Assembly: GCA_012064385.1 (NCBI GenBank)
Contig: QRDG01001722.1
Span: forward strand, 493,789-557,788
Length of the DNA stretch: 64,000 nt
DNA from: Puccinellia tenuiflora
Lineage: Eukaryota; Streptophyta; Magnoliopsida; Poales; Poaceae
Reading direction: 5' to 3'
A program made the translations under genes and the position numbers. Of this stretch, positions 58,394 through 64,000 are shown one piece after another (the first letter of the stretch is position 1; every line of letters starts with the position of its first letter). The notes below the pieces were generated by a model that saw nothing but the letters and a program-made list of their open reading frames with translations, did no database searches and was not told where the DNA came from.

Positions 58394-59091
58394 CTTGGAG
58401 GCCAGCTGCCGCTAGGTTGCCTGGTCGGTGTTACCGGGGTGCTTCTCGTTCGGACTCCCATACATCATGATCCTCCTTTCCAGACTAGATCTTGTCGACG
58501 ATTGGTAGGGGCTGCCTCCGGTGGTGGCCCGAGCGAGAACCTTGGACACCAGGTGGCGGACCTGGGTTCTCTCTGCGGTGGTTGTGTCACTCTAGCTGCG
58601 AGGGAAACACAACGTCTAGTTTGGTCAATGGCAGCGCCGCCCGTGACGCGGTGAAAGCCTTCTGACCTCGGATTTGCAAGCGGCAATGGCTTTTTTCCCG
58701 TTACCAATTGGCTTGCCGGCGATGGTGATGAATCTTCTTGGTTCCTTGCTAGAGGAGCGGTCTCTATGAGGCACAACGTTAGCGGGCTATGGATCGAAGT
58801 TCCTAGCGGCGCGCTTAAATGATTTATCGTCCCCTGATTGATGCTGGGGTTCTTGGTATTTGACGTAGTGCAAGAAAAGCATTTTCTACGACAGACCTGC
58901 AACTCTCTGTTTCTCAGTGTGTGGGTTTGAATCTTGTCCAACGTGCCACACGTGATGGTCCTTTTAGATTTGCATGGGCGGACCCGCAAAATAAGGCGAA
59001 CGCAAGGCGTAGGTCGCCCTAGCACGGCCTATCCTAGGTCCCCTGCTCCACCGTTGGACCTAGATCGTATGTCCCGAAATCAGTGCATCGC
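58394..59091. other. Intergenic DNA, no gene recognised
   Basis: A minus-strand open frame of 186 codons (58465-59025) shows no known domain, and its composition looks like repeat-derived sequence. I do not call it a gene. Confidence 0.4.
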
Positions 59092-59286
59092 AGTTTTGCA
59101 AATTTGTCCCTATCGTTTCCTGGAATCAACCCGCACTACACAGCAGTGTATTCCAGTTTTGCAAATTTGTCCCTATCGTTTCCTGGAATTAACCCGCACT
59201 ACACAGCAGTGCATTGCAGTTTTTCAAATTTGTCCATATCATTTCCTGGAATCAACCCGCACTACACAGCAGTGTATTCCAGTTTT
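59092..59286. repeat. 63-bp tandem repeat, three copies
   Basis: AGTTTTGCAAATTTGTCCCT begins copies at 59092, 59155 and 59218, followed by a short partial copy. The period is a multiple of three, and the plus strand stays open through it, giving a 21-residue repeat (QICPYRFLESTRTTQQCI). Copies differ at a few positions. Confidence 0.92.
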
Positions 59287-59568
59287 TACAACAAAAATCA
59301 CCAATAATTTCAACAAAAAAAAATAAACTTTTACAACAAAAAATCTCGGTCAGAGTACAAATATTTTTGACTATTGCAACAAATCATCGCAACATTTTGA
59401 AAAAGTAACGCTACAAAAAAAGTGGTTGCACAATATTTTTTTTTACTGCAGATTGCTTTACAACAAAACTCACCAACAATTTCAACAAAAATCACAAATG
59501 ATTACAACAAAAAAAATTAATGTTGTACACCAAATGAAAATAAGCTTAAACAAAAAGTTTTTGTAAAG
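59287..59568. repeat. Degenerate ACAACAAAA-rich low-complexity DNA
   Basis: Variants of TTACAACAAAAATCACCAA and TTTCAACAAAAA recur irregularly. No gene is visible. Confidence 0.6.
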
Positions 59569-60660
59569 CAATAAAGCCGATACGGCACAAGATACAAGGT
59601 AGTGAGGTAGCCCTCTTACATGTAAGAGGATCCTAGGATAACCGGACAACAAAAGTCACACCGAAAACGCCAGAGGCGAACCAACACGACTATGAAGCCG
59701 AACATGTACTCCGTGAGGTTTGAACTCTATGCCATGCCCGATGACACCTGAGCTCCACGACAGCGCCCTCAAGAGTTTGACGGCGCATAGCGTCGCCGCC
59801 GCCGAGTCCAAACGGACTTAGGTTTTCACCCGGAACTCTGACACGAAAAGGAGCACCTCGACGACGTCCTCAGGAGAAGAACGACACCCACGGGCGTCGA
59901 CATCGTCGGTGCCGAAGCACAGAGCTTTCGATCGGTAGCTCCACCGTGACACAAAGAGGGCCGAGGGGCGAACGGACTTCAATCCCTCATTCTTATTGTT
60001 TGTTCTTCTGATCCCCTTGTTTTTCACTCGCTTAATTCGGAAGAGCGGCAAGAGCAAACATCGAGCTCCAGATCTGAGCGCCGCCGGAAGACCGCGCCCT
60101 AGCCACCCGCCGCTGCATCCATTGCTGCCCACACAACCAAGGGGTGCAACCACCACCGTCGCCATGTTGCTCGTCGGAGAGCCATCCGTGCGACCCGCCC
60201 CCCCGGAGCCGCCGCCCCGGCATCCTCCAACTCAAGCCTGAGGTACGAGGCATCACACCACACAGTCGACGAATCAGACGACAAGGACTAGCGCGCAACA
60301 GCCAACTGAAGGGGACCACCCTCCACCGCTAGAGGTGGTTGCCGGCCGGACACAGCAGAAGGATCAGACCAGGCCCACTCTAGCCCAGCCGGGCCCAGAT
60401 CGGGCTCGTAAACTTCCCCCCGCCGTGCTGCAGCACAAGGCCGTCGCAGCACCGCCTACCACCGTCGTCAGCGCTGCGTCGCCGTGTGACCCTCCGCGCG
60501 CCGTGGGTAGAGCTCGCCGCGCCCTGACCGACGCACAAGGGAAGAGGACGCCTTTCGCCATCCCAGACCGCCACTGCGCGCCGTCCGCCACCTCCGTCCA
60601 GATGCCACCACCGCATCGCCAAGCCACCGCCACCCTGCGCCGCCGCCGCCGGACCCGCTC
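59569..60660 (-). mobile_element. Probable non-LTR-derived repeat, minus orientation
   Basis: The minus-strand end CGGCTTTATTGCTTTACAAA resembles grass LINE-type tails. The body is GC-rich with GCCGCC-type runs and has long open frames on several frames but no catalytic motif. I associate such sequence with abundant Triticeae repeats, from memory only. The right border is uncertain. Confidence 0.3.
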
Positions 60661-61080
60661 TTGTTCTCGACGTCGACGGCGCAGAGCTTGGCGAGCCACG
60701 CGGTCATGCCGGGGCGGGCCATGGCGGCGCACGTCGGGCTGCTGAGAACCAGGTCCGCAAGTACCAGCTCCTTGCTGAGCTCGATGGTGTCCTCCTGGTT
60801 GCTAGCCTTCCTCCTCTTGGCGCTGTCGGAGTAGACCAAGATCCGGCGTAACAGCGACGGCCGCTGCCGGCACCTTCTCCGTGGCCACCTTCCACGGGTC
60901 GAATCAGCCGCCGCCGTTGGCTCCCATGAGTTCTTTCAAAATCCACTCGATTTACACCGCCATCGGCGACCTTGATCTGGGCCACCGCGTACTGCAGCTC
61001 CCGCCAGAGATCCGAGCACCTCCACGCTCGGCGGACGGCATCCACGTGCCCGGATGCTCGTGGAGATGGCCGCCGCCAGG
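60661..61080 (-). pseudogene. Unidentified gene fragment
   Basis: On the minus strand two pieces look like coding sequence in different frames: WRELQYAVAQIKVADGGVN (about 60930-61000) and DTIELSKELVLADLVLSS (about 60740-60800). They need at least one frame change, so this is probably a broken or captured gene. I do not recognise the family. Confidence 0.3.
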
Positions 61081-62022
61081 AGAGGAGAGGGGTCAGGGGA
61101 GTGAGTGGTTAGGGTTTGGGGAGGGAAGGGGATGGGGTCGGGGTGGTATGGTGATCCACCCAAGACTGGGAACATGGGTTAATTCTACACTTTGTGAGGG
61201 GGCAAATTACAAATACGCCACAATCTTTGACTGGGTGGACTTTTTCACAGATCAACGGCATGATAGTATGGGGGGACCAATGTTGAATATTATGTGATTT
61301 TTTTGAAATATTGTACTATATGAAACTTATATGAGTATTCTTGAAAGAAAATATTGTATGAAATTTATGAATTTTGTTGAATATTATTGAAAATAAATTA
61401 TTATATGACAAATTGTTTGTAAGAAAATTATTGTTGAATATTCTTAGAAGAAATATTCTATCAAATCTAGTGTAGTCAAATTCTGATTGGAAGTAAATAT
61501 CACTCAGAAAAAATAGTCTCCACATCGCTGTGGAGAGAGACCGAGACGAGAACATTAAAACCTGAAAAGCTAAGGGTTGCTGTGCAAAAAACAAAAGGAC
61601 CTAAAAATGGAGGTGGGAGAGGGACTCTGTAAATTTGGTAGCACCAATCTCCAACAATTTTCAACAACCAATGGTTAAGATAGTATTAGGGGGTCCATGC
61701 TACATCGATGCATTTTCCGGGAGCTGCGTGACATGCTCAACGGCTGCTCCGGCTCCGCCACCCTACAATCCCCATGTCTCCAAAAATAAGCTGCTGCTTG
61801 CATTCAGGACCCCCATGGGAGTGAAGACTATGTCTGATGTCTAGTTCTGATGCGCTGGGTGCATTCACGTATTCAGGAAGGCCGCGCTGGGTGCGGTGAC
61901 CACCACGGCTGCTGATGTCTAGTTCTGCCAAGAACCTCTGCCAGTGCGATACGCGTCTGTTCGTGCTTGTTTCATGGGTCTTAGCTGTGTTATCCATCGC
62001 TAGTGTCCCGTGAGCTGGGCCT
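61081..62022. other. Intergenic DNA
   Basis: 61280-61560 is AT-rich with irregular TTGAATATT / GAAAATATTGTATGAA repeats. A small direct repeat (TGATGTCTAGTTCTG and GCGCTGGGTGC) lies at 61835-61930. No gene is supported. Confidence 0.5.
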
Positions 62023-62972
62023 TTGACATTGACCTCCTCTACGCCGCGCGCGGACGGGTCAACCCTAGCTCCGTTTGACCGGAAGGAGATCTGGGACATG
62101 GACCGGACGAGCACCCCAGGGCCTGATTGGCTCGGCACAAGCTTCTACCGCGCCGCGACGGGGCTGCCCTTTTGCCGAAAACGATTTGGGCTGCCGGTCT
62201 GGAGCTCCTTTCGGACGATGTCTCTGCAGACTGCAGAGCTGCTCGATCGATGAAATCCATCCATCTGCAAAGCCCTCACCTCCAGGCTGCAGCTCCGGAT
62301 TGGCAACCGGATCGACGAGAACCAATCCGGGTTCGTGAGAGGCAGGAGCATCTCGGAGAATTTTGTTGTTGCCACAGAAATCGTTCAATGTTGTCATGCT
62401 CAAACTCGATTTCACCAAGGCTTTCCACTCAATTGATTGGGGGTAGTTTACACATTGTGCTTGAAGCGAGAGGTTTTCTGCTGGAGTGATGCAACTGGAT
62501 GGATGAGATTTTTTCACTCCTCTCTGTCTGCAACGGGTCCCGGGCCGAAAGATCACCAGCTGCAAGCGCGGACCCCTGTCCCCTATCTCTACCTGCTCTG
62601 GGAGATCTGCTACAATGGCTGTTCCAACAGAACACGGTGCTGCGCCACCTGCTCACCGAGGGTGCCCCGTGCCCGGCCGGTTCTGCAGTAGGCGGACGAC
62701 ACTCTAATCATCTTCAGAGCTAGTGTTCCGGCGGCGAAGCGTGCCAAGCTCCTGCTGGACAAGTTTGCGCTTAGGACCAGCCTGGTCATCAACTTCAGTA
62801 AGAGCACCATGGTGCTGATGAACGTGGAGCCGTCGATGGTCGAAGCGATGCAGGCGGAGTTGGGGTGCCGTATTGAAGGCTTCCCGCGCGCACGCATACC
62901 TTGGCCCGCCGCTCGCCGGTGAAAAACTGAAGATGGTCCACTTCCTGCCGCTGATTGCAACAATTGACAAGT
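62023..62972 (+). pseudogene. LINE reverse-transcriptase remnant
   Basis: Pieces in changing frames: PFDRKEIWDMDRTSTPGPD and LGTSFYRAA (62080-62150), ALTSRLQLRIGNRIDENQSG and FVRGRSISENFVVATEIV (62270-62390), LKLDFTKAFHSIDW (62400-62445), and ADDTLIIFRASVPAAKRAKL with FSKSTMVLMNVEPSMVEAMQ (62690-62850). These are the ordered reverse-transcriptase blocks of a plant LINE. In the catalytic YADD block the Tyr codon is TAG. The sequence is cut by a retroposon at 62991 and seems to resume at 63967. It belongs to a different LINE family from the copy at 28-34 kb. Confidence 0.82.
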
Positions 62973-62990
62973 AGTAGTACCTGTTAGGTT

Positions 62991-63950
62991 TTTTTTTTTT
63001 GAAAGTAACTGCGTATATATTATATAAAAAGGCAAGCATACATCACACGCAGACACCGCTCGAACCATCGAGACGGGACAACTGTCCAGCAACACTTGCA
63101 AAAGGACCTGAAGAAAAAGGAAATTACAGATCGGCTCCTGGAGGTCCTCAAGCACCACCGACACCATGGCCGCTGCTCCTCCCAGACGAGAAGACGCAGC
63201 GCGGCCCATCCGACCAACGCACGAAGAACCGGAGTCGCACCATCGCCGACAAGCGGCTTTTTGAGTCGATGAAGTGCTCCGCCACCGGCGAAGCATCTGA
63301 CCCTGTGGAGCGTCGACCGGGGATCATCCCCGTGCAGCTCCGGCCCCAGATCCGGCCGTCCCCGACGAAGCCGTCGAGAGAAGTCACCGGATCCGCCTCC
63401 TTCACACCGCAAACCTTGCTCCCGCACAGCAACCCATCTCGAAGCACCAGCGACGCTGTCACTGCGCTGCACAGCGCCCACCGGAATACTCCTGAACAAA
63501 TCCCCTCGCACCCTTCGTCGATGTCGGAGCAGACGCCAACAAAGAGGGAACGGAGAAAGGGGAACAAAATTCCACAGCAGAGCCGCCACCGCTGCCTCGA
63601 CGCCTCTGCCTGGAAACATCACACACAGCCAAGCCAGATCCTTGATCGACGCCGGCAGAGACCACCTCGTCGAGCTCAGATCTGGTGGCATATTATTGAG
63701 CCCCGCCACCACCGCCGCCGGAGCAAAGAAACTGGGGGGCCAAACCCTAGCTACGAAGACACAACCTAGTCTACTGCTAAACAGGTCCAGACGCTGGATC
63801 CAGAAACTCCTCCACCACCGACGAGCACGAGGCCCTCGGGGCGGAGAAGCCGCCGGAACCAGCGCCGGAAAGCTGGTCGCCTCTCTGGTCGCCCTTGTTA
63901 GGAAGAGGAGAAGAGAGCGAAAGGATAGAAGCACTAGTTTTTTGTCTTAT
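62991..63950 (-). mobile_element. Poly(A)-tailed retroposon with 16-bp target duplication
   Basis: 960 bp inserted in the LINE remnant. TAGTACCTGTTAGGTT stands on both sides (62975-62990 and 63951-63966). A run of T at the low end is its poly(A) tail on the minus strand. Long target duplications and a poly(A) tail are signs of LINE-driven insertion. It holds a long minus-strand open frame and no reverse transcriptase, so it is either a non-autonomous LINE derivative or a retrotransposed transcript. Confidence 0.88.
63020..63934 (-). CDS. Uncharacterised 304-aa reading frame inside the retroposon
   Basis: Open over 95% of the retroposon length, starting MLLSFRSLLLFLTRATREAT 16 bases from the 5' end and ending shortly before the poly(A) tail. 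The product would be rich in Arg, Leu, Ser and Trp with a hydrophobic N terminus (about residues 1-14), but no domain is recognisable. GC-rich composition alone can keep a frame open, and other frames are also long here (for example the plus strand 62999-63769), so coding is doubtful. Confidence 0.25.
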   Translation of the reverse strand: MLLSFRSLLLFLTRATREATSFPALVPAASPPRGPRARRWWRSFWIQRLDLFSSRLGCVFVARVWPPSFFAPAAVVAGLNNMPPDLSSTRWSLPASIKDLAWLCVMFPGRGVEAAVAALLWNFVPLSPFPLCWRLLRHRRRVRGDLFRSIPVGAVQRSDSVAGASRWVAVREQGLRCEGGGSGDFSRRLRRGRPDLGPELHGDDPRSTLHRVRCFAGGGALHRLKKPLVGDGATPVLRALVGWAALRLLVWEEQRPWCRWCLRTSRSRSVISFFFRSFCKCCWTVVPSRWFERCLRVMYACLFI

Positions 63951-64000
63951 TAGTACCTGTTAGGTTGGTGTGCGATTCTTCTCTTGATTTGATTGGAGGG

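Noticed and set aside
58465..59025. 186-codon minus-strand open frame
   Set aside because: No recognisable domain, no clear promoter, and neighbouring DNA is repeat-derived.
60335..60745. Overlapping long open frames on both strands
   Set aside because: GC-rich repeat-like sequence. No frame stands out by motifs or codon use.
62999..63769. 256-codon plus-strand open frame within the retroposon
   Set aside because: Opposite to the orientation shown by the poly(A) tail. The minus-strand frame is longer and ends near the tail, though even that one is doubtful.

Overview
This is plant nuclear DNA, most likely from a Triticeae grass (wheat, Aegilops or barley relative). Introns are GT-AG. There are two ordinary plant genes with GC-rich grass-type first exons. 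The rest is nested transposons: an Angela-like Copia element, a six-zinc-knuckle LTR element, a complete CACTA element, a LINE, a hAT element, and Stowaway, Tourist, hAT and MULE-type MITEs. The assignment rests on recognising repeat and gene families by eye; no search was run.

Layout: 1-6.5 kb holds a single-exon PSI-type (DUF3475/DUF668) gene at 2680-4314 and intergenic DNA with a Tourist-like MITE. 6.5-9.2 kb holds a hAT MITE and two LTR-like fragments in opposite orientations. 9248-23700 is a Copia retrotransposon (1.7 kb LTRs, tRNA-iMet-type PBS, frameshifted gag and pol). Its 3' LTR is split by a second LTR element at 16777-22327 with a GGAGG target duplication. An N at 12481 next to an imperfect 240-bp repeat, together with unmatched flanks, suggests this Copia copy is an assembly chimera. 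24443-27892 is a hAT element whose transposase reading frame has three in-frame TAA codons. 28042-33870 is a LINE on the minus strand with an intact ORF1 and a twice-frameshifted ORF2.

36264-47567 is a structurally complete CACTA element with ATC target duplications. It has GCCGACGGC/GCCGTCGGC subterminal repeats, tandem arrays, a 202-bp palindrome upstream of the transposase, a multi-exon transposase gene with one frameshift, and an apparently intact eight-exon second gene of the plant Ptta/En/Spm family. The CACTA lies in one copy of an old local duplication. The other copy (48900-49840) keeps the CACTA-empty site but carries a MULE-type MITE with a 9-bp target duplication. Each copy therefore preserves the empty site of the other's insertion.

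51.7-52.0 kb has two Stowaway-like MITEs abutting at one shared TA. 52635-55710 is a complete three-exon Raf-like (HT1-like) protein kinase gene. 55.7-64 kb is intergenic DNA with a Tourist-like MITE, a hAT terminus, a 63-bp tandem repeat, gene or repeat fragments, and a LINE reverse-transcriptase remnant interrupted by a 960-bp poly(A)-tailed retroposon with a 16-bp target duplication.

The two host genes look independent of each other: one belongs to a family linked to peptide-hormone and growth signalling, the other is a signalling kinase. Everything else is best read as transposon biology. I did not find a credible new host system.
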